Part shown: one piece after another, positions 51,944-63,500 of the stretch
How positions within the stretch are numbered: the first letter of the stretch is position 1
Layout of the letters: every line of letters begins with the position of its first letter
Source: Aquisphaera giovannonii
Lineage (GTDB): Bacteria > Planctomycetota > Planctomycetia > Isosphaerales > Isosphaeraceae
Assembly (NCBI RefSeq): GCF_008087625.1
Contig: NZ_CP042997.1
Span: 2,480,001-2,544,000, forward strand
DNA length: 64,000 nucleotides
Direction of reading: 5' to 3'
Program-made: the position numbers and the translations under genes
Notes under the pieces: model-generated
The model's input: the letters and a program-made list of their open reading frames with translations, nothing else
The model's database searches: none
Told to the model about the DNA's origin: nothing

Positions 51944-54928
51944 TCACCTCCCGGCGGGCGCGGGCTTGATCGACCTGACGAAGGCGATGAGGTCGGCGAG
52001 GTCCTGGGCGGTGAGCCCCTTCTCCAGGCCCTCGGGCATGAGCGAGACGCCCGCCGAGGCGATCGCGTCGATCTGATCGCGCGGGACGACCTCGGTGACA
52101 CCCTCGGCACGTTTCAGAGTCAGGGCCGATGCCGACTCGCCGGCGATGATGCCGGTCACGACCCGGCCGTCGACCGTCGCGACATTGTAATTGATGTAGG
52201 CCGGCGAGACCTCCCGATTCGGATCGAGGATATGCAGCAGCAGGTCGTCCGGCGACCGGGTGGCGACCGTGGCCAGGTCGGGGCCGACCGCGATCCCCTG
52301 GCCGCCGACCTGATGGCAAGTGGCGCAGACCTTCTTGTGGACCTCACGACCTTTCTCGGCGTCGCCGGGGAGCGTCGCGGCGTTTCCGAACGCCTCGACC
52401 GTCTTCCTGCGATCGGCCGTCCCCGCCGTTTTCTCGCCAAGGACCTTGATCGCCCGGGCTTGCACCCGCTCGCTCGCGTGCTTCCGCAACTGGTCGAGCC
52501 GTGCGGGGTCGATCTCGGCCGAAGGGAGCTCCCGCGCCTCGATGGCCGAGAGGAGCGCCTCGAGGCGATCGGGGCGCGCGAAGAGGATCTCGACGGCCTC
52601 GCGGCGGATCGCCGGGCTCATGGCCTTCCATTGCTGGACGACGTTCGGGCCGACCGATGGGTCGTCCACGCCGCCGAGTGCCTGAAGGGCCGCGAGCTGC
52701 ACGGCCGAAGGCTGTCGAGCGTCGAGCAGGACCGTGAGCACGTCCAGCGAGGGCGAAGCGCCGAGCATCCCGAGGCAGAGCGCGGCCGACGCCCTCCTCT
52801 CCGCGGGGGCGTCGGACAGGGCGATCTTCCTCGCCCAATCTCGGATGGGCCCGACCTGCTCCGGCCAGTCGCCGCCCAGGACGGCCGCGAGGCTCGTGCC
52901 GGACCGGCGAGCGCCGCGGCCGACCGCCGCGATCACGGCGATCGACCGCTCCACCTCGCCTGGCTCCGCGGAGAGTGACTCGAATAGTTCCCGGACTTCC
53001 CGGCGATCGTGGCGGGCCCCGATCAACAACGCCAGCCCGTCAAGCCACTCCCGCCCCGCTGCCCCGGCAAGGAAGCCCTTCCGCGCGCCGAGCCGGCGGA
53101 GGAAGGCCGGCGAACGGCCGCCGATCGAGCTGAACACCGCCGATCGCATCCACGGGTCATCCGCGTCGCGGACGGCGATCGAGGCCAGGGCCTCCGACGC
53201 CCAGCCGGCGTCCCCGGCATCGCCCAGCGACAGGGCCGCCTGGAGGCGTACCATCGCATCCGAATCCTCGGCGAGACGAGGGAGGAGGCGCTCGAGGTCC
53301 TCGTCGGTCGCCTTGCCGCGACGGACGAGCCTCGCTCCCTGCTCGCGCAGCCTGGGATCAGGGTCGCTCGCGAGCACCGGCGGATCCCCGGGTCGCATCC
53401 GGCCCATGGCGTCGAGCGTCCAGATCGCGTGCAGCCGGCCCAGGGCCGTCGGGCGATCGGCGGCCAGCTTCCTCAGCGGCTCCAAGCTCGCCGGGTCGTT
53501 CCGCTCGATGAGGAGCCGCTGGGCGGTCTCTCGCCACCAGGCGTCCGGATCGGCCAGGTGGGCGACGAGCTCCGCCGTGGACGCCTTGCTCAGCCGCGGC
53601 CGCCGGGGCGTGCGACGCTCCTTGCCGTACATCAGCTCGTAGAGCCGCCCGCGGTCCTTGCCGCTGGTCAGGTCGAGGTGCTTCTTGATCGGCTCGGGGA
53701 TCGACTTCGGGTGCTCGATCGTCTCCCGATACATGTCCACGATGAGCAGCGTGCCGTCGGGCGTGTTGGCGAAGTTCACCGGACGGAACCAGTTGTCCGT
53801 CGAGGCGAGGAACTCGACGCCCTGGTCGGCGCGGTCGGCCCGGTAGATAGGGCCGTCCGGGGCGAGCGTCTTGCGATGGACGAGATTCCCTCCGACGTCG
53901 CCGACGAAGGCGTTGCCGCGATATTCCTCCGGGTAGGCCGAGCCCCGGTAGATGGTCACTCCCGAGGCCGAGGTGAAGAAGCCGATCGCGAACAGCTCGG
54001 TCGGGGCGAGGCGCTTCCGCATCTCGGGGTCGGCGGCCCGCTGGCGGGTGCGGACGACGCGCCACGGCTCCGCCGCGCTGATCCGGAAGACCGGCGCGGC
54101 GGCCCCGTCGCTGGCGATGTCGGTCGTCACGGCGGGGGGCACGAACGCGGGGTTCCGCGCGAGGTCGTCGGCCGGCAGGACGACCTGGCGGATGTGATTG
54201 CTGTTGCTGCAGGTGAACCGATGGCCCCAGTCGTCCAGGCAGAGCCCGAACTGGCCCCCGCCGGACGTCGCCTCGAAGGCCGAGCCGTCGGGCCGGAAGC
54301 GGAAGTCGCGCCCGCGGATCGAGACCGGCTTCGCGTCGGGACGGGAGAGGTTTCTAATCTCGCCGCCGTTGATGGTCCCCGCGCCGTAGATCCACCCGTC
54401 GGGCCCCCAGAGCAGGCCATTCAGCAGGCCCTGGACGTTGTCCGTGCCGAAGCCCGTGAACAGGACCTTCTTGAGGTCGGCGACGCCGTCGCCGTCGGTA
54501 TCCTTCGCGTAGAGGATGTCCGGCGCCACGGTGACGAAGACGCCGCCGTCGTATGGGAGGATGCCGGTCGGCCAGTTGAGGCCGTCCAGGTAGGTCTTGC
54601 TCGCCTCGTAGCGGCCGTCGCCGTCGCGGTCCTCGAGCCGGACGATGCGGCCGGTCGGGGCCCTCTCCGGGTAGGGATAGCCGCGCATCTCGACGACGTA
54701 GAGCCTTCCATCCTCGTCGTAGCAGACGCTCACGGGGCTGGAGACCTGCGGCTCCGAGGCGACCAGCTCCAGGCGGAAACCGGGGTGGAGGCGGAACGTC
54801 TCGAGCGCCGCCGCGACCTCGCGAGGCGGAATCCGCGGAAGCTCCTTGCCCAGATCCTCCTGCGCCCCCGCCCGCAGCCCCGCGAAGAAGAGGAGACCGC
54901 AGACAACCACGCCGATCCGATGCTTCAT
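51944..54928 (-). CDS. PVC-type heme-binding CxxCH dehydrogenase with HEAT repeats
   Basis: A 994-residue exported protein with a signal peptide (VVVCGLLFFAGLRAGA). An N-terminal beta-propeller of the membrane-bound dehydrogenase (PSD/TIGR02604) type covers about 40-420 (GRLYVVEMRGYPYP, DRDGDGRYEASKTYLDGL, GNAFVGDVGGNLVHRKTL). Alpha-helical HEAT-type repeats cover about 440-840, and a C-terminal c-type cytochrome domain has CATCH at 868-872 and the axial Met at about 964 (SLMPEG). Such proteins are abundant in planctomycetes and thought to oxidise sugars or similar in the periplasm; the substrate is unknown. It is followed closely by the GH-A hydrolase gene, which suggests a shared carbohydrate substrate. 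Confidence 0.93.
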   Translation of the reverse strand: MKHRIGVVVCGLLFFAGLRAGAQEDLGKELPRIPPREVAAALETFRLHPGFRLELVASEPQVSSPVSVCYDEDGRLYVVEMRGYPYPERAPTGRIVRLEDRDGDGRYEASKTYLDGLNWPTGILPYDGGVFVTVAPDILYAKDTDGDGVADLKKVLFTGFGTDNVQGLLNGLLWGPDGWIYGAGTINGGEIRNLSRPDAKPVSIRGRDFRFRPDGSAFEATSGGGQFGLCLDDWGHRFTCSNSNHIRQVVLPADDLARNPAFVPPAVTTDIASDGAAAPVFRISAAEPWRVVRTRQRAADPEMRKRLAPTELFAIGFFTSASGVTIYRGSAYPEEYRGNAFVGDVGGNLVHRKTLAPDGPIYRADRADQGVEFLASTDNWFRPVNFANTPDGTLLIVDMYRETIEHPKSIPEPIKKHLDLTSGKDRGRLYELMYGKERRTPRRPRLSKASTAELVAHLADPDAWWRETAQRLLIERNDPASLEPLRKLAADRPTALGRLHAIWTLDAMGRMRPGDPPVLASDPDPRLREQGARLVRRGKATDEDLERLLPRLAEDSDAMVRLQAALSLGDAGDAGWASEALASIAVRDADDPWMRSAVFSSIGGRSPAFLRRLGARKGFLAGAAGREWLDGLALLIGARHDRREVRELFESLSAEPGEVERSIAVIAAVGRGARRSGTSLAAVLGGDWPEQVGPIRDWARKIALSDAPAERRASAALCLGMLGASPSLDVLTVLLDARQPSAVQLAALQALGGVDDPSVGPNVVQQWKAMSPAIRREAVEILFARPDRLEALLSAIEARELPSAEIDPARLDQLRKHASERVQARAIKVLGEKTAGTADRRKTVEAFGNAATLPGDAEKGREVHKKVCATCHQVGGQGIAVGPDLATVATRSPDDLLLHILDPNREVSPAYINYNVATVDGRVVTGIIAGESASALTLKRAEGVTEVVPRDQIDAIASAGVSLMPEGLEKGLTAQDLADLIAFVRSIKPAPAGR

Positions 54929-54980
54929 CGCGACGATCTCCCGGCACGGGCCACCTCGCCCAGCCTCGCCGTCGGCGGCG

Positions 54981-57032
54981 TCAGCCCTGGATGGCGCCCG
55001 TGCGACCCAGGGCGATGTCGAAGTCGCCGACGGCCGGCACGAGCATGGCCGTCAGGGCGAAGCCGTACACTCCGACGCTGAAGAGGAAGGCCGCGAGGAA
55101 GTCCCCGTGGAGCAGGCTGATGATGCAGTAGAAGGTCCAGAACGGCGTCAGCAGCGACACCAGGGCGATCGCCCGCGACGGATTCTTCGCGCCGAGCGAG
55201 CCGAAGAGCGCCACGCTGCCCACGCCGATGAAGATCATGAAGCTCAGGATCTGCCGCCCGAACGCCTGGTCGCTGAGGATGATCAGGCCGGAGCAGATCA
55301 GGATGCCTGTCATCAGGAAGAAGATCGTCCCCAGGCTATTGGCGATGGCCACCCGGCTGCTCGTGAAGCTGATGGCCGAGTGCAGGCCCAGCATCGCGGC
55401 GAAGTGGCAGAGCAGCAGGTAGTCGACGACGAAGAAGACGAGATTCTCGCCCGAGACCCTGCCCGTCCACCACAGGTAGCCGGCGAAGAGCAGGGGCAGC
55501 GCGACCATCTCCTTGCTGTTGTAGAGGATGCCGAAGAGCTTGCCGTAGATGAAGTTGCCCGGCGAGAGCTCGGTGACCAGCAGCAGGTCGAGGGCGCCGC
55601 TGTCACGCTCGCTCGTGAGGGCGGTCACGCCCTGGGCGTTGACCATGATCAGGCTCAGGATCGTCAGGCCGACCGGGATCAGGGCCAGGGAGGAGGCCAT
55701 CGGGTTGGCCATCCCGCGGCTCAGGGCCAGGAAGAAGCCCACGCCGAGGGCGAAGAGGAGGGCGTAGCAGCCCTTGATGATCAGCGGCTTGGTGCCGTAG
55801 GCCCGGGTCTTCAGCTCGCGCCAGAGGATCGGGTTGGCCCACGGGCTCCGGTACGGCTTCGCCGCCGCGGCCACGCGGCGGTGGGTCCGCCTCGGGACGC
55901 GAAGGCCCGTGGTCGGCCCGGCCGACCCGTCGAGCACGCCGTTCACGCCGCCGGCCCCCGGCGACCTCCCGGCCGCCGCCATCCGCCGCGTCGAGCCGAC
56001 GGCCGAGCTCCCTTCGGCGAGCTCCGACGCCGCGCCGATCGCCACGGGCTCCCCGGCCGGCTCCTCGACGGCGGCGATCTCCTCGATGAGCTCCTCGGCC
56101 TCCGCCTCGTCCCCCAGCTCGCGGGGCTCGTTGTGCCCCGGATTCCACTTCCGCAGCATGTACGTGCCGAAGGCCACGATACAGGCCGCGAACGTCAGCC
56201 GGACGCCGATGTAGACCAGGCTGGAGGCCCGCACCACGCCGGTGGCCTGGTTCGACGCCGGGTAGAGGACCGCGATCATGGCCCGGTACGGATTGAGCAC
56301 CTCGCCCAGCGGCACGCCGAAGACCTGGAGCGTCGGGAAGGCGACGGACAGCAGCTCCACGCCGGTGACCGAGAAGACGACCATCAGGATGGTCAGCGAG
56401 ATCGACTGGAACGTGCGGTCTCGCCAGAGCGCGATCAGCAGCCCCATCGCGCCGCCGGCCACGCCCGACGCCGCCGTCACGGCGAAGAGGTTGAGCACCT
56501 GGACGAAGGAGATGCCGCCCAGGAGGGCGCAGAGGGAGAGCAGCCCAACGCTCGCCGCCAGGATGATGAGGATGTTGAGCAGCCCGGCCACGAGCTTGCC
56601 GACGACGATCTCCAGGTCGCTCAGGCTCGTCATGAGCAGCAGGTTGAACGTCCGCCGGTCCTTCTCGTGGGAGACCGCCGCGGCGGTGAACAGGGGCGCG
56701 AAGAAGAGCATCAGCGTGAGCTGGAGCATCGCGAACATGAAGTACAGGTAGCCGCCGAAGCGGGCGAGCACCCCCACCTCCCGCACGTCCTGCCAGCCGA
56801 TGATCACCTGCCAGGCCGTCCAGAGGAGGACGAAGAGGACGCAGGAGAACGAGGCCCGCCAGAGGTAATATCGCAGCGACCGGGGCGTGGTCACCACTTC
56901 CCGGGCGATGATCGGTCCGCCAAACAAGGTCGTACTCCCAGCGTCGTCAATCGGTGTGGGCGGCGTCGATCCGCGGCCGATCACGCCGGTCGTCGCGATG
57001 CGACGCGCGATCGGCAATCGAGGCCCGGCCAT
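54981..57032 (-). CDS. ABC-2 type transporter permease, tandem/double form
   Basis: A 683-residue protein with two blocks of about six membrane helices each (first AFSCVLFVLLWTAWQV-like to about residue 290; second from about 420). They are joined by a cytoplasmic Glu/Ala/Pro-rich linker (EAEAEELIEEIAAVEEPAGE). Each block has the ABC-2 permease pattern (VSHEKDRRTFNLLLMTSLS; TSERDSGALDLLLVTELSPG). No ATPase is adjacent in the window. The ATG at 57032 is reported, but a TTG at 56927 (MFGGPIIAREV) preceded by GGGAG is an alternative start and may be better. It is transcribed away from the alpha-2-macroglobulin gene and is followed by the cytochrome/HEAT gene 52 nt later. The cargo is unknown. 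Confidence 0.88.
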   Translation of the reverse strand: MAGPRLPIARRIATTGVIGRGSTPPTPIDDAGSTTLFGGPIIAREVVTTPRSLRYYLWRASFSCVLFVLLWTAWQVIIGWQDVREVGVLARFGGYLYFMFAMLQLTLMLFFAPLFTAAAVSHEKDRRTFNLLLMTSLSDLEIVVGKLVAGLLNILIILAASVGLLSLCALLGGISFVQVLNLFAVTAASGVAGGAMGLLIALWRDRTFQSISLTILMVVFSVTGVELLSVAFPTLQVFGVPLGEVLNPYRAMIAVLYPASNQATGVVRASSLVYIGVRLTFAACIVAFGTYMLRKWNPGHNEPRELGDEAEAEELIEEIAAVEEPAGEPVAIGAASELAEGSSAVGSTRRMAAAGRSPGAGGVNGVLDGSAGPTTGLRVPRRTHRRVAAAAKPYRSPWANPILWRELKTRAYGTKPLIIKGCYALLFALGVGFFLALSRGMANPMASSLALIPVGLTILSLIMVNAQGVTALTSERDSGALDLLLVTELSPGNFIYGKLFGILYNSKEMVALPLLFAGYLWWTGRVSGENLVFFVVDYLLLCHFAAMLGLHSAISFTSSRVAIANSLGTIFFLMTGILICSGLIILSDQAFGRQILSFMIFIGVGSVALFGSLGAKNPSRAIALVSLLTPFWTFYCIISLLHGDFLAAFLFSVGVYGFALTAMLVPAVGDFDIALGRTGAIQG

Positions 57033-57523
57033 GCCTGCTACGCTCGAGGCCGGCGGCGGGTTCGCCGCTCATCGACCTCGACGCACGGCGGGCCGCCGCG
57101 GGGCAGGCCGCGGAGGCTCGCCCCGCCCGGATTTCCGAGAAGAACGAGTTTATCAGAACGGGGATCCGCCGACCAAGGGGAGTTCGGGTTCCCCGCGGGC
57201 CGAGGGCCGGGATGACCGCCTCGGGCACGAGCTCCGGGCCGAGACGGGCCGGGCTGGGGCCTCGAGCGGTCCGATCGGCGATTCCCGGCTCGGCCCGCGC
57301 GGCCCGAAGATGTCGAGCGCCGAGGGGATCGTGCATGACGTTGCCGGCCGCGTTGCGGAGTTGCTCCATCCCGAGTCTGCGGGAATCCGCGCGTCCGAGC
57401 GCCGAGCCTGCCGCGATGGAAAATGAGCGGAGGCTAAGAAAGGAGGCACCCGCCCGTTATAGTGACGACAACCCATCTCGCCCCCGCGCGTCCGCGGGGC
57501 AGCCCGGACGGAACGAGGCAGCG
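57033..57523. other. Divergent intergenic region between the permease and alpha-2-macroglobulin genes
   Basis: About 490 bp. A TATAGT hexamer at 57458-57463 could be a -10 for the plus-strand gene, but the -35 position (TAAGAA) is poor. In-frame plus-strand sequence reaching back to 56954 is Arg/Pro-rich and not part of the protein. Nothing else recognisable. Confidence 0.4.
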
Positions 57524-60500
57524 ATGAAGACCCTCTTGCTGGCGGCTCTCACCGTGTCGGTTGCTTCGACGGTCCTCATGGGCCGCGTCGCCGGCTTCTT
57601 CGAGGCCCCCGCGCCGAAGGACCGCAACGCCCTGGACCAGCTCTTCCGCCAGGGCAATTACAAGGAATGTTACGACGGCCTGCGGGCGCTGGCGCTCGAC
57701 GCGAAGGACGACCCTCGACTCGTCGGCCAGGACCTCACGACGGCGATCTCTTGCCTCATGCAGCTCAACCGCGCCGACGAGATCGACGAGTTCCGCGACG
57801 CGGTCATCGAGGTTCACAAGGAGAACTGGCGGCTGCTGGAGGCCGCCGCGCACAGCTACATCGATGGTGCGCAATCCTTCGGCTTCCTCGTCGCCGGCAA
57901 GTTCCATCGCGGCCAGCACCGCGGCGGGGGGAAGATGGTCAACGCCGTGGAGCGAGACCGCGCCAGGGCCGTCCAGCTCCTGGCCCGGGCGACGGAGCTC
58001 GCCCGGACGGACGCCGATCGTCCCGCGGCCGGCCGCTGCTTCTCCTCCCTGGCCGCCGCCCTGCTCGTCGCGCGGAACCACGGCGAGGCCTGGAAGCTCC
58101 AGAGCTTGACGCCGCTGGACTCGCTGCCGGACTACGACGAGTTCAGCTACGGCGGCTGGGGCCAGCCGGCCACGTCCGCCCCCGTCAACGACGACGGGTC
58201 TCCCGTCTACTACCGCGTCCCCGCCGGCTTCAAGCAGGCGAAGAACGACGGCGAGCGCTTTCGCTGGGCCTTCGCCCAGGCGGTCGAGATGGACGCAGGC
58301 CTGCTCAACTCGGTGCGGATGGCCCTGGCCGACTTCCTGTACGGCCAGTTCGGCACGCAGACCATCGGCGGCTACCCGATGCCGTTCGGCGCGGGCAACG
58401 AGGCCGAGGCCGACATCGCCGGGCTCGAGTCGTTGAAGGACGAGGAGACGATCGCCCGGCTCGCCACCGGCGTCAGGCGATTCACGCTCCCCGACGAGTT
58501 CAATCCCATCAAGATCTACCAGGCCATCGCCGCCGACCCGCGGACCGGCTACGGCCAGGATGCGCTCGGTCGGCTCGTCATGGCCTTCGAGAACCGTCGT
58601 CAGTTCGCCCGGGCGGCGGAATACCTCCGGCAGAGCATCGCCCAGTACGGCGACCCGGGCGGCGGCAAGGCCCAGCAGCTCAACCAGATCGTCGGCGCCT
58701 GGGGGGCCTTCGAGCCGACGATGACCCAGCCGGCGGGCAGGGGGGCGACGCTCGACTTCGTGTATCGCAACGGGAGACGCGTCCGCTTCGAGGCTCACGA
58801 GATCAACGTCGCGAAACTCCTCGCGGACGTGAAGGAGTATCTCTCGTCGCGCCCGCCCCAGCTCGACTGGCAGCGGATGGACGTCAGCGACGTGGGCAAC
58901 CGCCTCATCGCCCTGAACCAGCAGCAGTACCTGGGACGCCACGTCGCCGGCTGGGACCTCGACCTCGAGCCCCGGGAGGGCCATCGCGACCGCCGGGTGA
59001 GCGTGACAACCCCGCTCCAGAAGGCGGGCGCCTACCTCATCTCGGCGAGGATGCAGGGCGGGAACACCTGCTTCATCGTGGCCTGGCTGGACGACACCGC
59101 CATCGTCAAGAAGTCGCTCGACCAGAAGGTCTATTACTTCGTCGCCGACGCCCGCAACGGCCGCCCGATCCCCGGCGCGGACGTCCAGCTCCTCGGCTGG
59201 CGGTCCATCCAGGTGCCGGGCAAGAACGAATTCCGCACCGAGACGAAATCGCTCGGGGCGAAGGCCGACGAGTACGGCCAGGTCAGGGTGCCGACCTCCG
59301 ACCTGGGCGACCAGCAGGGGACGTTCCAGTGGGTCACGACGGCCACGACCCCGGAGGGCCGGCTCGCCTACCTGGGCTTCAATCCCATCTGGGGCGGGCA
59401 GGCCTACGACCCCGACTACGACCAGGTCAAGACCTACACGATCACCGACCGCCCGGTGTATCGACCCGGTCAGTCCGTCCGTTTCAAGTTCTGGGTCGCC
59501 CACGCCCGCTACGACCAGCCCGAGGCCTCGGACTTCGCCGGCAAGTCGTTCCAGGTCCTCGTCCAGAATCCCAAAGGCGAAAAGGTCTTCGAGAGGGGGT
59601 TCACGGCCGACCCGTACGGGGGATTCGACGGCTCCTTCGAGCTGGCCTCCGATGCGACCCTGGGCGTCTACGGGATCTCGATCCCGAACATGGGGGGCGG
59701 CTCGTTCCGGGTTGAGGAGTACAAGAAGCCCGAGTTCGAGGTGAGCGTGGAGGCGCCCTCGAAGCCCGTCATGCTCGGCGAAAAGGTCTCGGCGAAGGTC
59801 GAGGCGAAATACTACTTCGGCGGGCCCGTCGCCGAGGGGAAGGTCAAGTACAAGGTCACGCGGACGACGGCCACGGCGCAGTGGTATCCCGCGGCCCGCT
59901 GGGACTGGCTCTTCGGCGCCGGCTACTGGTGGTTCGCGGCCGATTCCGCGTGGTATCCCGGCTGGGATCGCTGGGGCGTCACCCGGCCCGCGCCCTGGTG
60001 GCTGCCCCGCCCCTCCGCACCCCCCGAGGTCGTGGCCGAGGGCGAGGTCCCGCTGAAGGCCGACGGCACCTATTCGATCGAGATCGACACCGGACTCGCG
60101 AAGGCCGCACACCCGGACCAGGACCACAGGTATGAGATCAGCGCCTCGGTCACGGACCAATCCCGGCGGACGATCGACGGCTCCGGTACCGTCCTCGTCG
60201 CGCGGAAGCCGTTCAGCGTCACGACCTGGCTGGATCGCGGGCATTATCGCGCCGGCGACTCGATCGAAGCCGGACTCAAGGCCCAGACCCTCGACCACAA
60301 GCCGGTCGCCGGCAAGGGGACGCTCAAGCTCCTGAAGGTCAACTATGACGCGGAGAGCAATCCCGTCGAGACGCCCGTGGAGAGCTGGCCGATCGAGCTC
60401 GACGGCCGGGGCGAGTTCCGCCAGACCGTGAAGGCCGCCGCGCCGGGGCAGTATCGGCTCTCGGCGGTCGTGGCCGACGAGCAGGGGCATTCGGTCGAGG

Positions 60501-63500
60501 GCGGCTACCTGTTCTCGATCCTCGGCCAGGGCTTCGACGGGGCGTCATTCCGCTTCAATGACCTGGAGATCATCCCGGACCGCAAGGAGTATCGGGCCGG
60601 CGAGTCGGTCAAGCTGCTGATCAACGCCAATCAGGTCGATTCGACGGTCCTCCTCTTCGTCCGGCCGACGAACAATACCTACCTCCCCCCCAAGGTCGTC
60701 ACGCTCCGCGGCAAGAGCCTCGTCGAGGACGTCGGCGTCGTCCCCCGCGACATGCCCAATTTCTTCATCGAGGCCCTCTCGGTCGCCGGCGGCAAGGTCC
60801 ATTCCGAGGTCCGCGAGATCGCCGTGCCGCCCGAATCGCGGGTCGCGGAGGTTTCCGTCGAGCCGTCCCAGCCGACTTACAAGCCGGGCCAGAAGGCGAA
60901 GGTGAAGGTCCGGCTCACCGGCCCCGACGGCAGGCCGTTCGTCGGCTCGACCGTGCTCGCGGTGTATGACAAGGCCGTGGAGTACATCTCCGGCGGTTCC
61001 AACGTGCCCGAGATCAAGGAATTCTTCTGGCAGTGGAAGCGGAGCTTCTTCCCGCAGACCGAGTCGTCCCTCGACCGCTCGTTCGGCAGCATGACCAGGC
61101 CGGGCGAGGTCGCCATGCGAGCCCTGGGGCCGTTCGGCGGGGCGGTCGAGCTGGACGTGCTTCGCACGCAGAGGGGAGGCTACCGGGCGCGGTGGAATAC
61201 CATGCTGGGCCGCGGCCGCATGGGTGGGATGATGGGCGGGATGGCAATGGCCGCCCCGATGGCCGCCGCCCCGGCGCCCATGTCGGGGCCGGTCGCCGCC
61301 GCCAAGGCGGAGTCGGCCGAGAGATTCGAGGTCGCCGCCGACGGGGTGGCGATGCCGGCCGCGCTGGAAAAAGCTCCCGCCGGTGAGGCCGCCCAGCCCG
61401 TCGTCCGGACCAACTTCGCCGACACGGCGTATTGGGCCGCATCGGTCACCCCCGACGCGAACGGCAATGCCGAGGTGGAGTTCAACCTGCCGGAGAGCCT
61501 GACGACCTGGAAGGTCAGGTCCTGGGCCCTCGGCCCCGGCACGAAGGTGGGCCAGGGCGAGTCCGAGATCATCACCTCCAAGGACCTCCTGGTCCGCCTC
61601 CAGGCGCCGCGGTTCTTCGTCCAGAAGGACGAGGTCGTGCTCTCGGCCAACGTGCACAACAAGTTGAAGTCCGGGAAGTCCGTCCAGGTCGTCCTCGAGA
61701 CGGAGGGCTCGGTCCTGGAGCCGCTCGATGAGTCCTCGCGCACGCTGAGCGTCGCCGCGGGCGGGGAGGCACGCGTCGACTGGCGCGTCCGAGTCGCGCA
61801 GGAGGGGCAGGCCGTGATCCGGATGAAGGCGATCTCGGACGAGGACTCGGACGCCGCGCAGATGACGTTCCCGGCGTACGTCCACGGGATGCTCAAGATG
61901 GAGGCCGTAGCCGGCTCGATCCGGCCCGACGGGCAGGACGCGGAGGTGACGCTCAACGTCCCGGCCGACCGCCGGCCCGAGCAGTCCCGCCTGGAGGTGC
62001 GCTACTCGCCGACCCTCGCGGGTGCCCTGGTGGACGCCCTCCCCTACCTGGCCGACTACCCCTACGGCTGCACCGAGCAGACCCTGAATCGCTTCCTGCC
62101 CACGGTCATCACCCAGCGCATCCTCATCGACATGGGCGTGGACCTGAAGTCGATCCGCGACAAGCGGACCAATCTCAACGCGCAGCAGCTCGGCGACGCG
62201 AAGGAGCGGGCCGCACAATGGAGGCAATACGAGCATAACCCGGTCTACGACATCGACGAGGTCCGCAAGATGGCCTCCGCCGGCCTCCAGCGTCTGGCCG
62301 ACATGCAACTCTCCGATGGCGGCTGGGGCTGGTTCTCCGGCTTCGGCGAGTATGCCTCGCCCCACACCACCGCGCTCGTGGTCCACGGCCTGCAGATCGC
62401 CAGGGGCAACGACCTCGCCGTCCCCCCCGAGGCCCTCCAGCGCGGCGTCGCCTGGCTCCAGAAGCATCAGGCCGAGCAGGTCAAGCTGCTCCACAACGGC
62501 ATCAGCGAGACCAGGCCCTACAAGCAGGCGGCGGACGACACGGACGCGCTGGTTTTCATGGTCCTGGCCGACGCCGGCCTCCGCGACGAGGCCATGCTCG
62601 GCTTCCTCGATCGAGACCGGGTGCGCCTCTCGCTCTACGCACGGGGGCTGTTCGGCCTCGCGCTCGAGAAGCTCGGCGAGAAGGAGAAGCTGGCGGCGGT
62701 CCTCCAGAACTTCCGGCAGTACGTCGTCGAGGACGCCGAGAATCAGACCGCCTACCTCAAGCTCCCGAATGAGGGGTACTGGTGGTGGTGGTACGGCTCG
62801 GAGATCGAGACCCAGGCGTTCTACCTCAAGCTCCTGGCCCGGACCGAGCCGAAGGGCGAGCTCGCGCCCAGGCTGGTCAAGTATCTCCTCAATAATCGCC
62901 AGCACGGGCACTACTGGAAGTCCACTCGGGACACCTCGTATTGCATCGAGGCGATGGCCGATTACCTCAAGGCCAGCGGCGAGGACCGGCCCGACATGAC
63001 GGTGACCATCTCCCTCGACGGCCGGCCCCGCAAGGAGGTGAAGATCACGCCGTCGAACCTCTTCGCCTTCGACAACGCGCTCGTCCTGGAGGGCAAGCAG
63101 CTCGAGTCGGGGGCCCACAAGCTGACGTTCGCGAGGCGGGGGACCGGCCCGCTTTACTTCAACGCCTACCTGACCAACTTCACGCTCGAGGATCCGATCG
63201 CCCGAGCGGGCCTCGAGGTGAAGGTCGGCCGCAAGGTCTACCGGCTGGTCCGCGAGGACAAGTCCGTGGACGTCGCCGGCGGCCGCGGCCAGGCGGTCTC
63301 CCAACGGGTCGAGAAGTACCGCCGCGAGCCGATCTCCGATGGCGCGGTGCTCAAGAGCGGCGAGCTCGTGGAGGTGGAGCTCGAGATCGACAGCAAGAAC
63401 GACTACGAGTACCTCCTCTTCGAGGACTACAAGGCGGCCGGATTCGAGCCCGTGGAGGTCCGAAGCGGCTACAACGGCAACGACCTGGGGGCGTACGTCG

